A stretch of DNA of 64,000 bases, from contig CM043954.1 of assembly GCA_014529385.2 (NCBI GenBank), positions 91,169,747 to 91,233,746 on the forward strand. The letters run 5' to 3'. The notes beneath the pieces were generated by a model. The model did no database searches. It saw only the letters and a list, made by a program, of their open reading frames with translations, and was not told where the DNA came from. A program made the position numbers and the translations under genes. Positions 1-11,707 of this stretch are shown piece by piece. Every line of letters begins with the position of its first letter. Within the stretch, counting starts at the first letter, position 1. This stretch comes from Adiantum capillus-veneris. Taxonomy: Eukaryota; Streptophyta; Polypodiopsida; Polypodiales; Pteridaceae.

Positions 1-282
1 ACTCTTGGGCTACTAGAATATTTTCATTAGATTCTTCTTCTTCCCTTGCACATGTTCTGGAACTTTCACCGTCTTCTTCCATTGGATTACTCTTTAAATT
101 TATCTCCAGTCGTTGTAGCAGTTGGCCTTCAAAGACTTGTAGATTCTTGTCATCTTCGTCAGAAACTCTTTGGTTGACATGGAGATTGATAGAATCTTTC
201 TCAGTAGGGTCAATGGCATTAGCATCCTCTATACCAACAATCTCGAGTAAAACTTTGTCAGCCGCAATATCTTGTTGAAGGA
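1..282 (-). CDS. Partial exon of an acidic coding sequence running off the left edge
   Basis: On the minus strand a frame of about 93 codons stays open from a likely splice acceptor (pyrimidine-rich tract then GCAG, read on the minus strand just above 282) to the window edge. The product is hydrophilic and acidic: it starts LAVLQQDIAADKVLLEI, has a DEDDKN cluster, and further on has a run of four Glu. No catalytic motif is visible. The acidic tail resembles in character the C-terminus of the ParB-like gene to its right, and a diverged copy of its last part recurs near 2757-2815. I do not recognise the family. It is probably a later exon of the same leftward coding remnant as 385-605 and part of the same mobile element, which is inference. 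No stop codon occurs within the visible part. Confidence 0.45.
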
Positions 283-384
283 CTGCAAGTTTAAAGAACA
301 CCTAATTTTAGATTCCAAAGTATCTACATTTTGATAACTCTTTTTTTTCACACTCTTAGAAAAAACTAATCGCAAATAGAAAAT

Positions 385-605
385 TTACTAACTGACAACA
401 CATCTACAATGAATTTATTTTTATGCTTCTTATTGTCTAGAGATTCCTAATATTTATCTAGCTACATTAGTTCTTTGTCCATGATGGTGGCGCCTAGAAG
501 TATACTTGGAGAAACATTTATGCCTTTAAGCTCTAGAGCAGAAGTCTCATTTTCTATTGCCATGATCTTCTTGCATTGGATGATTTCCTTGACTAAGTTT
601 CTTAT
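385..605 (-). pseudogene. Decayed exon, probably upstream of the 1-282 exon
   Basis: The minus-strand reading contains RNLVKEIIQCKKIMAIENE and later ALELKGINVSPSILLGAT, followed by a helix-like Lys-rich stretch ending KKHKNK. Two in-frame TAG stops interrupt it, both in contexts (LM-stop-LDKY-stop-ESLDN) where Gln would be natural, so CAG-to-TAG changes are likely. The segment between 282 and 385 is AT-rich and suits an intron. Function unknown. It starts at the edge of satellite block A, the same arrangement as the two better-preserved genes of this region, whose coding exons also abut satellite blocks. Confidence 0.35.
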
Positions 606-674
606 GGCCTTCTGGCCATACAGGTCTCTTTGTAGATATCTCTATGACTTTAAGATAATCCAAAATATGTCTGT

Positions 675-2505
675 TTACGGCCTCAAGGCCATAGGGTTAG
701 GATTGTTGGGAGGTCTCAACATATAAATAGATATATGGCTTCAAATCCATATGGTACTTTATTTATGTGTTACCCTATGGCCCTAAGGACATGGGTTGTC
801 ATAGGTCCACAAGATGCCCTCTATGAGCACTAGTAAGAAACCATATATGATTTATGTTTGCACCCTATGAGCCAAGGGCCACAAGGTCTGCCTCTTATGC
901 TAGTAAGAAACCCTTTATGCTACATGTTATCACTCTATGGCCTTTGGGCCATAGGGTGCCCTCTGTGCTAGTAACATATCCTCTATGCTCTATGTTTGCA
1001 CCCTATGGACCTAGGACCACAAGGTACCCTGTATGATAGTAATAAATCCTCTATTCTCTATGTTTGCACCCTATGGACCTAGGGCCACAAGGTAGCCTCT
1101 ATGCTAGTAAGAAATCCTCTATGCTTAATATTGAAACCCTATGGCCCCAAGGCCATAGGATGTCCTCTATGCTAGTAAGAAAAACCCTCTACGCTCTATG
1201 TTGGCACCCTATGGAGATTTGAGGGCCACAAGGTACCCTTTATAATTCTACTAAGAAACCTTGTCTACATTGGCAAACTACAGCCCTCGAGCCATAGGGT
1301 GCATCAAATGGCTCCTAGGCCACATGGTGCCCTCTATGCTAGAAAGGAAACCTTTGCGCTCTACATTGACACTCTATGGCCCCAAGGCCATAGCGTGCCC
1401 CTTACACCTAGTATGAAACCATTGAAACTCTATATTAGAATCTAAAGACCGTAGGCCACAAGGTGAGCTCTATGTTAGTAAGAAACCATCTAAAGTCTAT
1501 GTTGGTAGCCTATGGCCCAAAGGCCATAGGATAGCCAAGGAACCCTTTAGGAGCATTCCCCACAAATACCACCTTATGGCCCCATGGTGATTTAGTGGCT
1601 TAGGTTCCCTTCTTAAGACTCTTTTATTTTTGTATCATATGGCCCCAGGGAAATAAGCTATCCTCTATGCTATCAAAAAACCGTTTATGCTCTTTGTTGG
1701 AATCATATGGCCCCAAGGCCATAGGGTGCTCTCTATGCTAGCAAGAAACCCTCCATGCTATATGTTTGCACCCTATGGCACCAAGGACACAGGGTGTCCT
1801 CCATGATAGTAAGAAACCCTCTATGCTCTAAGTTTACACCCCATTTGACTATGTTGACACCCTATGGCCCTGGGGCCATAGGGTGCTCCCTAGGGCCACA
1901 AGGTGCCTTTCAACTTAGGAAGAGACCCTTTATGCCCTAAATTGGTACTCTTTGACCTCAGGGTCATAGGGTGCCTTCTATGCTAGTAGGATACATTATA
2001 TGGTCTACGTTTCCACTCTATAGTGTAGGACTAAAAGGTTTGCTCTATGAAGAAACCATGTATACTATATGTTGGCAGTGTATGGCCCTAGGGATAGAAG
2101 GAAACCCTAGGGCTATAGGGTGTCCTCTATGATACTAACATATGGTCCAAGGGCTAGATAGTGACCAAGGTATCATGTGTGTGAGTTTCTCTACTATATA
2201 TACAAAAACCACTTTATGGCACTATGGCGTCCCAAGGGCAACAAGGTGCTAATAAAAAGCCCTCTATGCTCTATGTTGGCACCATATGGTCCCAAGGCCA
2301 TAGGGCGGTCTTAATGCTATTAAAATCCCCTCTATGCACTATGTTTACGTGTATACTTATGAGAAGCCATTTATGCACTATGTTGGCGTCTTATGACCCT
2401 AGATCCATATAAGATGTCCTCTATGGTAAAAGAGAAATTGCACATGGGATATGATGGCATCCTATGGTCCTAGGGCCATAGGGTGTCCTCTATGCTAGCA
2501 AAATG
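675..2505. repeat. Palindromic satellite block A
   Basis: Degenerate tandem array with a period of about 67-68 bp. Each unit carries an inverted pair of the type CCCTATGGCC / GGCCATAGGG separated by a few bases, then a spacer with CTATGCTAGTAAGAAACC and CTCTATGCTCTATGTTGG. Clear pairs include 931-957 and the copies near 1137-1158 and 1859-1880. Copies are diverged and many have one broken arm. Small open frames across the block are by-products of the repeat (recurring GPRAIG / GHRV-like peptides) and are not genes. Confidence 0.85.
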
Positions 2506-3463
2506 TGTAAGCTAAAAAATGAGATAAATATGCAGCACGATATACAAAATTGAATCATTATCATACATCATACATTTGTTGCTTTACCACACAGTTGAAG
2601 GGGTCTTTGCCTTCAAATATCATCATAACATTCAAACGTTTAAATCAAAATTTCAAGTACTCTAATTCACAAATGCATTGATTTGTTGGTGGATAGAAGT
2701 TCCGGCTCACCATGCACTTTGATTTACAAATCCTGAGGGGGAAAAGTATTTGTGCTGGATTCTCCTTATGGCATTGCACATGTTTTGGAACTTGCATTGC
2801 CTTCTACTTCTAATTTACAAACTTAAACAATGGTTATACATTATACAATCATTTCTTTGCAATAAACCTTGATACAATGTTCCGATTGCTACATGACAAG
2901 CTAAAAAATTCTACTAGTCCTAGCTTCTCTCTATTGAAAAAAATTCAAGATATAAATTCCAATTCTCTGCATCATCTAGAAGAGAAACAAAATCATAGTT
3001 TGGAACAAAATACTCGCACTTTATATCTTTGAATAAAATCTTGTTACAATCAAAGAACTAGATCTTCACATAATCCAAAGGACAATTAAATGCTTCAATA
3101 ACCATTTATACTCGATGTTTACTATCTAAGCAAATAATTGGCATTTACAACAAATGTTGAATATATGTTTAATCTAGTTAGTTTCAATACAAAGATAATT
3201 ATTTCAAACGCTTACACCATCAATTCCCAATAGAAGAACTTACACCCAACAAAAAATGATCATACATCAATTGTTCAAACTCTCATTTTGGAATTTTGAG
3301 GACTAAATACTTTTTAGTTTTTTCTAGCTTATTTCATTCTCAATAGAATATTAAACCTTAATCACAAGATAAGAAATATATATGCCTAATGTTTATGGAC
3401 ACATGATATAATGCCAACGAAAAATGTTCTTGAAACACTTAAAGAGTCTTTAGGTGACCTAGA
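2506..3463. other. AT-rich stretch without recognised gene
   Basis: No open frame or known motif supported. Around 2757-2815 the sequence resembles bases 10-70 of the window (shared TTGCACATGTTYTGGAACTT), so this is probably a more decayed duplicate of the left-edge coding remnant lying between two satellite blocks. Confidence 0.5.
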
Positions 3464-4012
3464 ATAACCAACCTATGGTCTAAAGGCCATAGGGTGTCAT
3501 GTGATCTTTTATAAGATGTGTCCATAAGAGCTAGGTGATTTGCATCCATCGGATGATTTAAGTGCCCCTGTGGAGATTCTATGTCACCACCCTATGGCCC
3601 TAAGGCCTTAGGGTATCCCAAATGCTCTTGGATAACTTATGTTTCCTTCTAGAATAGCCCAAATACTCATGTGCCCGTTTAGAGACTTTATTTAATCTCT
3701 CTATATACATAAGATTGTAGGATAGCTGTGTTGACACCCTATGGCCTTAAGGCTGTAGACTAGCTCAAATGCTTATGTGCCCTTTTAAATACTCTATGTA
3801 ATCACCCTATATCCATAAGATTGTATGGTAGCCAAATGCTTTTGGGGGATTCTATGTTGACACCCTATGGGCCTAAGGCTATAGAGTAACCCAGATGCTT
3901 ATGTGCCCTTTTAGAGACTCGGTGTAATCACCCTACATCTGTAAGGTTGTTGGGTATCCCATTTTCTTTTGGGGGATTCTATGGCCCTAGGGCCATAGGG
4001 TGTCATGTCTAC
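3464..4012. repeat. Palindromic satellite block A2
   Basis: Second array with the same palindromic core (pairs near 3476-3494, 3589-3612, 3738-3760, 3862-3885 and 3981-4002) but a different and longer spacer with ATGCTTATGTGCCCTTTTAGAGAC and ATCACCCTATATCCATAAGA-like segments; period roughly 120-130 bp. It lies just downstream of the 3' end of the leftward ParB-like gene. Confidence 0.75.
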
Positions 4013-4356
4013 AAAGAACTCTATGATCGTCAAGTCATAGTGTATTCTTCCCAAACCTCATATGATCAATTAACTTTAAAGTATTACATAATATATATCT
4101 TATGTCCATATATAAATGTAGAATTCTATTTACCAAAACATGTCCATAATATCATACACTTAAGTCTAATTCATTTATTGTGAAAAAACTCAAACTCACA
4201 AGTTCACATTTTTTCAAAGAAAATAAATTGAGAACAATAACGAGCCAAACATCAATGTTTTTAACATCATTGGGCAGATTTGAGATGGGAAAAATAAAAT
4301 AAAATGACAACAATAATAATCTAAATATCAGTAATGTAATATCATGGGTGGCTAGC
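4013..4356. other. 3' flank of the ParB-like gene
   Basis: AT-rich, no repeat or gene recognised. On the minus strand it would hold the 3' UTR and polyadenylation region of the gene ending at 4357; I could not fix a poly(A) site. Confidence 0.35.
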
Positions 4357-7143
4357 TTAACCTGTTTCCTGTAGACTTTCTAGAATGGCCTTAGCACTTG
4401 CATCCAATGGTTCTTCAATTTCTTCTTCCTCTGAATCCTTGGCATTGACTTTCTCTGTGTTATCCACACCTGCCCACCTTCTAAGATCAAGGTCTTCTTC
4501 CACTATGGAATGGCAAAGAGATTCCAATTGCGTCATTTGATCACTACTACATGCAACTGATATCACCTTTCTTTGTTGTTGTAGTGACTCTTTAGTCCCA
4601 TAGCCTAATGAGAATATGTCTATCACGTGATCATCTTCTTTGAGACAGATGCATTTGATTGAACGACGTACAAAAAATGATTTGGCCATGGTCACAGCAT
4701 CATACTCGTCGTCATTGATGCAGAGAGTATGCATTGGCTCCAACAATGACTCTTTAACACTAGAGTAGTTGGTGTACTGCTCTCCTTGACTGAAAAATAC
4801 CCAAACCCCAAAAACTACTTCGCGAAGAGTACATGTTTGGATGGTCTCTGATCCCATCAAGGAGCTCAAAGGTAGAACGTGCATTTCATACCATTTAGCT
4901 TTTTCAGAAATTGCCTTCTCTAGGGAAGCAGCATGCTGATACTTGACTAAGCCGGCAATTAAAAACTCTGATGGTTGATGTGCTACCCCACATACTCCAT
5001 CAATTACTTTACCAAATTGGGCAGCACTCCAACCACTAGATGTAAGACTTTTGTGTGTTGTGTCTATGATGCAAACACCAACACGAATTTTAGAGCTATT
5101 CTCACTACTGCAGAGAAACTCAATGCCTTCCAAATTCTTTCCAACACACTTGATTGTCCATGGTAAAATGAATTGCAAACTAGAAGTGCCATTCTTTTGT
5201 GCAATGATCCACTGCACATATCCCCTAGTGATCTCAGGAATTGGCTCTTTCTCCTTTCCTTTTTGTAGTAGGAGATTTAGCCATTGCGTACAACTCGTGA
5301 AGAGAGATTTGTAAATCTCATTTGTAATGTTATAATGAGACTTACATTTATCCCATGAAGTAACTGCTATTGCTAATGGATATATCTCTTTAAATTCCAT
5401 CAACATTTGAGGCTCAAAAACCCTGGTCTTCTTTAAGACCGTTGCACGTGCAGTGAGGTCGAGCAAGCCCGTTTGTTGACGTGGTTGCTTCACTAAGCAT
5501 ATATTCTCATCTGCCAGCTCTTGTTATAGTAGCTTGACATCATTATCTTCTAAACCATGTAGGCATCTAAAGGTTGTTATGCTTGGTTGTCGCCCACGAT
5601 CAGTTGATGTCTGATGATTCTCCAAGATGTGTATCCACTAATCATAGATTTCATCATCGTACATGACCATGTGTGCTTCTTTGTTGGCAAATGATTTCAT
5701 CATCGTACATGACCATGTGTACTTCTTTGTTGTCAAATGATTTATGGTTGAACACGATGTTCGCCACATTTACAAAGGCCTTCAAAATAAAGAAAAGAAA
5801 ATTAACTTTATTTCAAGACATATTTGTAACAAAAACAAGCATAGGGAAGTGGAACTTACATCCCAACCTGCTCGACTTGGATGACCGACAGGAACACCTG
5901 CCTTGGGTTTTGTTGGTTTAGAATATGCAAGCCATTGACTACGGCCATGCTTCAAGACCTCCACATAAGGCTGGTGTTTCATTGCTGTTATTCTCTCCAT
6001 GTTCTCCATTTTGGAAATTCGAATAGCTACCTCTTTCGGAGCGTCTACCACTATCCTTGCAGTTCTAAACTTGTAGAACTCTTTTCTCAAATCATACTTA
6101 GTGTTGTTGTTACGCAAAAAAGCTCTAGCCGCTATGATGGAATGCTGACCAGCTAGAATCCAGTAGTGGTATGTTGATAGCTTGTCTCCATGCACTTCAG
6201 CTGTTTGTAAAGGCATTTTTGTAATTGGGTTATACGACATCAAGTCTGCTGCACTGGAGACTGGCCTAGAGTGCCCTGCAAATTGCTTCAAGAGATATTT
6301 CACATATAAATCTGACAATGGTCTGCATCTATAGCCTTCTGGTGAAAGGTTTCATTTCTCAACTGGGATCAACTGGTTAGATTGTACACCAAATTTAAAA
6401 TAGTGGTCAATTCCGACGTATCCATCTAGCCCACTCTTAGAAGTTTTGGCAACTTCTTTATCAAGATCTTTTTCTTTGGGCTGTATAATAGAGTCCCACA
6501 CAGCTAAGGATGCTGAGTCCACAACCACTGCCACTGAGGAGGTTCCAACTGTTAGGGTTGCAAGTCCACTAGAATCTCCTGCTTCTTGAGTCTGTAAGGG
6601 TATAACTGAAAGATTTTCTTCGGCCACATTTCCACTATTTTCTCCAAGTGAGGGAGTCTAACTCTCCTTGAGCGTCTTAGATTGATTTGTTGTACCTGTG
6701 TCTTCATTCTTTCGCTTCTTATTCTTCTTTGTGCTGCTCAATTTACCTAAATATTGATTGACTTTGTTAAAGCCCTCAATATATAAGTTTATAAAGTTCT
6801 CACTTGGAGTGTCGTCTTGAAGCTCCACCCACCCTGCTTTTGTCATTGTCACTCCTTCATAATCAACCTTCACCAATTTTTGAGCAAAGGCCATAGGCTC
6901 CAACAAGTAGGAGTCACCATTGAGTAGTTTTACTCCAAGGCATGGAGACATTTCAAGATCTGAACAATCTTTCTTTATCTCCTTGACAATACCACAGTCC
7001 TTGAAGGGTAATTGCTCTTTATCTTGAAAGAACAAGTGGACTTTCTCATCACTTCCACCATTTGGTAAGTGAAAATCTAGATACCAAGAACTTGGTGTTG
7101 AGCCTGTTGCATCAACTGACTTTGACTTTCTCTTCTGAGACAT
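4357..7143 (-). pseudogene. ParB/sulfiredoxin-like domain protein, decayed, two exons
   Basis: Once four stops and a small duplication are overlooked, one frame runs from ATG at 7143 to a terminal TAA at 4357, about 885 codons. Exon 1 is 7143-5860, the intron 5859-5780 (minus-strand donor GTAAGT, acceptor after a TTTTCTTTTCTTTATTTTG-type tract), and exon 2 5779-4357. A 3' splice acceptor ending TTTTTACAG sits three bases upstream of the ATG, so the 5' UTR is probably spliced and 7143 is preferred over an upstream start at 7197. Residues 1-180 are Lys/Ser-rich at both ends. Residues about 292-410 carry the ParB-like domain: RPVSSAADL, then YHYWILAGQHSIIAARAF (DNA near 6165-6120), then RTARIVVDAPKEVAIRIS and MEN. 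GQHS..AAR matches the position of the GERR..AA nucleotide-binding box of the ParB/Srx fold. The C-terminal half (DNA 5493-4357) is unrecognised and ends in an acidic tail. Stops: TAG near 6658, TGA near 6352, one TAG and one TAA between 5650 and 5500, plus a frameshifting 46-bp duplication. Domain call is by motif; function is inferred. Confidence 0.65.
5651..5742. repeat. 46-bp tandem duplication inside exon 2 of the ParB-like gene
   Basis: Two adjacent near-identical copies, 5651-5696 and 5697-5742, both starting TCATCATCGTACATGACCAT. Forty-six is not a multiple of three, so the duplication shifts the frame. With one copy the minus-strand reading continues (EVHMVMYDDEIYD...) into the long downstream frame. 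Confidence 0.85.
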
Positions 7144-7187
7144 TTTCTGTAAAAAGAATGACATATATTTAGACAAGATGGATATTA

Positions 7188-9240
7188 TTACATCCATATG
7201 GACCTAGGGCCATAGAGTCACCTCTATGTTAAACCATGTGGTCCTAGGTCCAAAGGGTGCCAAAAAAATGGTTCTACAAGTGTACCTAGGCCACTCTATG
7301 GTAGTGTGATCACATGTTCCCTTATGACATTAGAGGACCCTCAAAGAAGTATCCCTTGAATGGCCTAAATACCCCTTTAGAGCCTCTACACCAACACCAT
7401 ATGGCAATCTGTGGCCTGAAGGCCATAGGGTCCCCTGCATGCTAGTAAGAACCTCTCTATGCTCTACATTGGCATCCTATGGCCCCAAGGCCACAAGGTG
7501 GCCACAATGTTTTAAAGAAATACTTCATGAGGGTTTTTTGGTAACCTATGACCCCAGGGCCATATGGTGCTCTCCATGCAAGTAAAAACCACTATTTGTT
7601 GTATATTGAGGAGACCTTGTGGGATGAAGTCCATAGGGTCCCCTCTATGCTAGTAAGAACCTCTGTTTACTCTATAATGGCACCCTTTAGCCTGAAGGTC
7701 ATAGGGTTCCCTCTATGCTACTAAGAATCTCTTTGTGCTCTATGCTCTATCATCTATGCTCTATGATCTATATTGACTTCCTATGGCCCCAAGACCACAA
7801 GGTGCCCTCATCGTTTCCAAAAAAACCTCATTGTTTTGCTATGGCCCTAGGGCCATAGCTGTCTATGCCTATATAAAGCACCATGCTCTATATTAGCTTC
7901 CTAAGGCCTGAAGGCCATAGGGTTGGCCTCAAGGGCCCCAAGGGTGCTCTGTATGCCAATGAAAAATACTATTTGCTCTATATTGAGAAGACCTTGTGGG
8001 CTGAAGGCCATAGGAACCCTTCTATGATGGATTTTTGACAACCAATCCCCCTAGGTCAGGATGCTCTATATGCTAGTAAAAACACTATTTGCTCTATATT
8101 GCCACCATGTGACTTGAAAGCCATATGGTCCCCTATATTCTAGTAAGAGCCTCTCCATGCTCTATATTGGCACCCTTTGGCCTGAAGGCCATAGGGTCTG
8201 ATCTTTGCTAGTAAGAACCGATCTATGCTCTATATTGGCACCCTATGGCCTAAAGGCCATAGGGTCCCCTGTATGCTAGTAAGAACCTCTCTATGCTCTA
8301 CACATCCGATGACCCCAAGGCCACAAGTTGCCCTCTATGTTTTGAAGAAATCCTTCAAGAGGGTTTTTTGGAAACCTATGGACCCATGGCCATAGGGTGC
8401 TCTCTATGCCATTGAACAACCCTCATTGTTTTGGTACCCTATGGCCCCAGGTATAAAGCACTATTTGGTCTCTCTATGCTAGTAAGAACTGATCTTTGTT
8501 CTATATTGGCACCCTTTGGCCTGAAGACCATAGGGTCCGCTCTGTGCTAGTAAGAACCGATCTATTCTCTATATTCAGGCCATAGGGTCCCCTGTATGTT
8601 AGTAATAACCTCTCTATGCTCTACACATACTATGACCCCAAGGGCACAAGGTGCCCTCTATGTTTTGAAGAAACCCTTCATGATGGTTTTTTGGCAACCC
8701 AGGGCCATAGGGTGCTCTCTATGCTAGTAAAAACACTATTTGCTCTATATCTTGGAGACTTTGTGAGCTGAAGGCCATAGGTTCCCCTCTATGCTAGTGA
8801 GAACCTCTGGTTTCTCTACGTTGACACCCTGTGGCCTGAAGGCCATAGGGTTCCTTGTATGCTAGTAAGAAGCTCTCTATGCTTTATGCTCTATATTGAC
8901 ATCCCATGGCCCCATGTATAAATCACTATTTGGTCTCTCTATGTTAGTAAGAACCGATCTATGCTCTATATTGGCACCCTAGGCCTTTAGGCCATAGGGT
9001 CCCCCCTATGCTAGTAAGTAACTCTCTATGCTCTACACATCCTATATGTTTTGAAGAAACCCTTCATGAGGGTTTTTTGGCAACCTATGGACCCAGGGCC
9101 ATAGGATTCTCTCTATGCCATTGAGGAGACCTTGTGGGCTGAAGGCCACAGGGTCCCCTCTATGCTAGTAAGAACCTCTGTTATCTCTATATTGACACCC
9201 TGTGGCCTGAAGTCCATAGGGTTCCCTCTATGGTAGTAAG
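7188..9240. repeat. Palindromic satellite block B
   Basis: Same architecture as block A, including the CTATGCTAGTAAGAACC spacer in the same orientation, but most units have CCCTTTGGCCTGAAGG or CCCTATGGCCTGAAGG on the left arm and GGCCATAGGGTCCCCT on the right. A clean pair is at 8241-8264: ten-base perfect arms around TAAA. It lies directly upstream of the leftward gene and, if the splice acceptor near 7147 is real, inside its 5'-UTR intron. Confidence 0.85.
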
Positions 9241-10660
9241 AAGCTCTCTATGCTCTTTGCTCTATGCTCTACATAGAGATCCTATGGCCCGAAGGCCACA
9301 AGGTGCCCATTGTTTCAGATGGAAAGTAGGGCACCTTGTGACCCTAGGGAACATAGGGAATCCTATGGCCCTTGAGATTGTAGATTGTCACCCTATGGCC
9401 CTTGGACCACAAGGTCTTTAGATGGGACAGAGGGCATCCAAGGGCCCGAGGGTGGCCTACGTACATCGGGTACACCATGGTGCATATTAACGGGCACCAT
9501 GGCAGCCCCATGCACCTAGGGCTCTAGGGCCATAGGATCTCCAAAAGGAACATAGGGAATCATATGGCCCTTGCGATAGTACATTGCCACCCTATGGCAC
9601 TTGGGCCATAGGGTCTTCAGATGGAACGTAGGGCACCTTGTGACCCTAGGGAACATAGGGAATCCTATGGCCCTTCAGATTGTAGGTTGTCACCCTATGG
9701 ACCTTGGGCCACAAGGTCTCTAGATGGGATGTAGGGCACCCTGTGATCCTATGGATATAGGGCCATAGGATCTCCAAAAAAAACATATGGAACCCTATGG
9801 CCCTTGAGATTGTACAAATACACCCTATGGCCCTTGGGCCACAAGGTCTCAAGATGGAACATAGGGCACCTTTTGATCCTATGGCCATAGGTTCCTTATG
9901 TTCCTTTTGGAGATTTTATGGCGCTAGGTCCATAGGATCTTCAGAAGGAACATAGGGAACCATATGGCCCTTGAGATTGTACATTGCCATCATATGGCCC
10001 TTGGGCCACAATGTCTCTTGATGGGACATAGGGCACCCTGTGATCCTATGTCCATAGGACCCTATGTTCCTTTTGGAGATCCTATGGCCCGAGGACCATA
10101 GGATCTCCAAAAGGAACATAGGGAACCCTGTGATCCTATGTGCGTAGGGCCATATGTTCATTTTGGAGATCCTATGGCTCGAGGACCATAGGATCTCCAA
10201 AAGGAACATAGGGAACCCTATGGCCCTTGAGATTGTACATTCCCATGGCCCTTGGGCCACAAGGTCTCAAATAGGTCACCCTTTGATCCTATGGCCCTAG
10301 GTTCTTTATGTTGCTTTTGGAGATTATATGGCCCTAGTGCCACCCTATCTCCAAAAGGAACATAGGGAACCCTATGGCCCTCGAGATTGTACATTGCCAC
10401 CCTAAGGCCCTTAGGCCACAAGGTCTCTAGATCGGACATAGAGCACCATGTGATCCTATGGCCATAGTGCCATATATATGTTTTGGAGATCCTATGGCCC
10501 TATGCCCATAGGATCTTCAATAGGAACATAGGGAACCCTATGACCCTTGAGATTGTACATTGGCACCCTATGGCCATATGGGACATTGATCACCCTATAG
10601 TACGATGTGAGACCACCCTATGGCCTTATGGTCATAGGGTGCCTTAGGGCCATATGTTAC
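9241..10660. repeat. Palindromic satellite block C with long inverted arms
   Basis: A third version of the family with a period of about 90 bp where best preserved. Units contain GGAGATCCTATGG ... CCATAGGATCTCC, AAAAGGAACATAGGGAACC, CTATGGCCCTTGAGATTGTA and GGGCCACAAGGTCTC. Minus-strand open frames across it (9646-9888, 9916-10260, 10218-10439) translate the repeat unit over and over and are not considered genes. Confidence 0.85.
10060..10123. repeat. 64-bp near-perfect palindrome
   Basis: Two perfect 28-base arms (left arm begins CCCTATGTTCCTTTTGGAGA and ends TCCTATGG) flank an 8-base centre CCCGAGGA. A second, slightly diverged copy follows one period later, at about 10150-10213. Such a sequence could form a cruciform or a strong RNA hairpin. 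Confidence 0.9.
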
Positions 10661-10984
10661 TCTTTAGTATGAGGTGAAACCCTACATAGCCACACCCTAT
10701 CTGCCCTTCTAAAGATTCAATGTCTAGTTTTATTTTAGTGACTACAAATGAATTTAAAGAAACTATATTACACCATATCTTACAAGCACATATAGTGTAC
10801 ACTTTCTTTCCCACCTTCTTGCCTCTCTTTTTTCCCATCCTCCTGCAACTGAACCCTAATCCATCCTCATACAACAACGTGCTCTACTCGTCCTCTTACA
10901 ACGTGTGCCCAACTCCCCACAACCCAATTATAGGTATTTATAGTTTTAGCATTTTCTGTAGTTATTGTCTTTTGCATTTGTAGG
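10661..10984. other. Spacer between satellite block C and the minisatellite
   Basis: No repeat unit and no recognised gene. Open frames on both strands here are short and lack family features. A CT-rich stretch at about 10801-10870 could be the polypyrimidine part of an intron or promoter on the plus strand. Confidence 0.3.
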
Positions 10985-11260
10985 TTTATAATTTTTTGTT
11001 GTAATTAGAGATTTTTGCAGTTAGAGTTTTACAATTTTACAGCATTAGGTCACGTATGAGGAGTTTTCTGTTTTACATATTTAGGTCCCTAATAAGAGTT
11101 TTTCGTTTTACAAATTTAGGTCCCTAATTAGTGTCTTCTGTTTTATATTTTTAGGTCTCTAATTAGAGTATTTTGTATTACAGTTTTAGATCTCTAATTA
11201 GAGATTTTTATGTTTTATAGTTCTACAATCTACAGTTTTACAGTTTTAGAGATGTAATTA
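10985..11260. repeat. AT-rich minisatellite
   Basis: About five diverged copies of a unit of roughly 45-50 bp containing TTTTACAnnTTTAGGTCCCTAATTAGAG. It sits close to the mid-point between the two divergent genes. TTTAGG is also part of the plant telomere repeat but there is no true telomeric array here. Confidence 0.7.
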
Positions 11261-11374
11261 ATGATTTTTGTTTATTGTTCTAGAGAGAGGTGATTCACAA
11301 CTTAGCTAAAGCGTAATTAGATTAAGAACAGTTAAAACCGAATTAAGCAAAAAGATTAGGGTTTCTACAGGTTA

Positions 11375-11707
11375 CCTCTGAGTAAATCTGTGTTTGATGA
11401 AAACCGGCTGCAACAGTAGTAAGCAGTAACTTAGGTGTGTTGAGGCCGCGACGATGATGGTAACAGATCTGTGTTTGGGAGGTCGCGACAGCAGTCCTCC
11501 TGTTGAAGGTTGTAGCGATGGCTTCGCGTAGATCTGTGTGCGCGTCGCAACAATGGCATAGAATTGTATGCGTAGGGAGAGAGGGAGAGAGGGACAGAGA
11601 AAGACAAGCTCTGTGCAGGTTTCTGTGTAGGTTTCGAGCAAGAAATGAGAGAGAAAGAGAGCGACAGTGCAGAAAAAAATGTGGTAGAGAGAGAAAGAGA
11701 GAGATAA
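11375..11707. promoter_or_regulatory. Candidate divergent promoter / first-exon island
   Basis: This short stretch is visibly richer in CpG (GGCCGCGACGATG, GGTCGCGACAGC, GTGCGCGTCGC) than anything around it. It lies between the two divergent genes. At its left border, read on the minus strand, is a donor-like CAGAG|GTAACC. At its right border, on the plus strand, is AAG|GTTAGT. Both would suit 5' noncoding exons spliced to the acceptors next to ATG 7143 and ATG 13906. A GA-rich tract (11579-11706) is typical of plant 5' UTRs. No TATA box could be assigned. All of this is inference from position and splice-like signals. Confidence 0.4.

Noticed and set aside
854-2412. Short plus-strand frames rich in GPRAIG / GHRV peptides.
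   Set aside because: By-products of satellite block A, not conserved coding.
4357-7197. Treating the four leftward frames as four separate small genes.
   Set aside because: They lie in register apart from one clear intron and one 46-bp duplication, and the stops between them look like single-base changes, so one broken gene is the simpler reading.
9646-10439. Minus-strand open frames of 73-114 codons with a regular peptide pattern (ALGPYNLQ, SSGHRIS and similar).
   Set aside because: They are translations of the satellite unit of block C; the same peptide recurs with the repeat period and is frame-interrupted where units have indels. Not genes.
10985-11260. Interstitial telomere array (TTTAGG motifs).
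   Set aside because: Units are about 45-50 bp with TTTAGGTCCCTAATTAG, not TTTAGGG in tandem.
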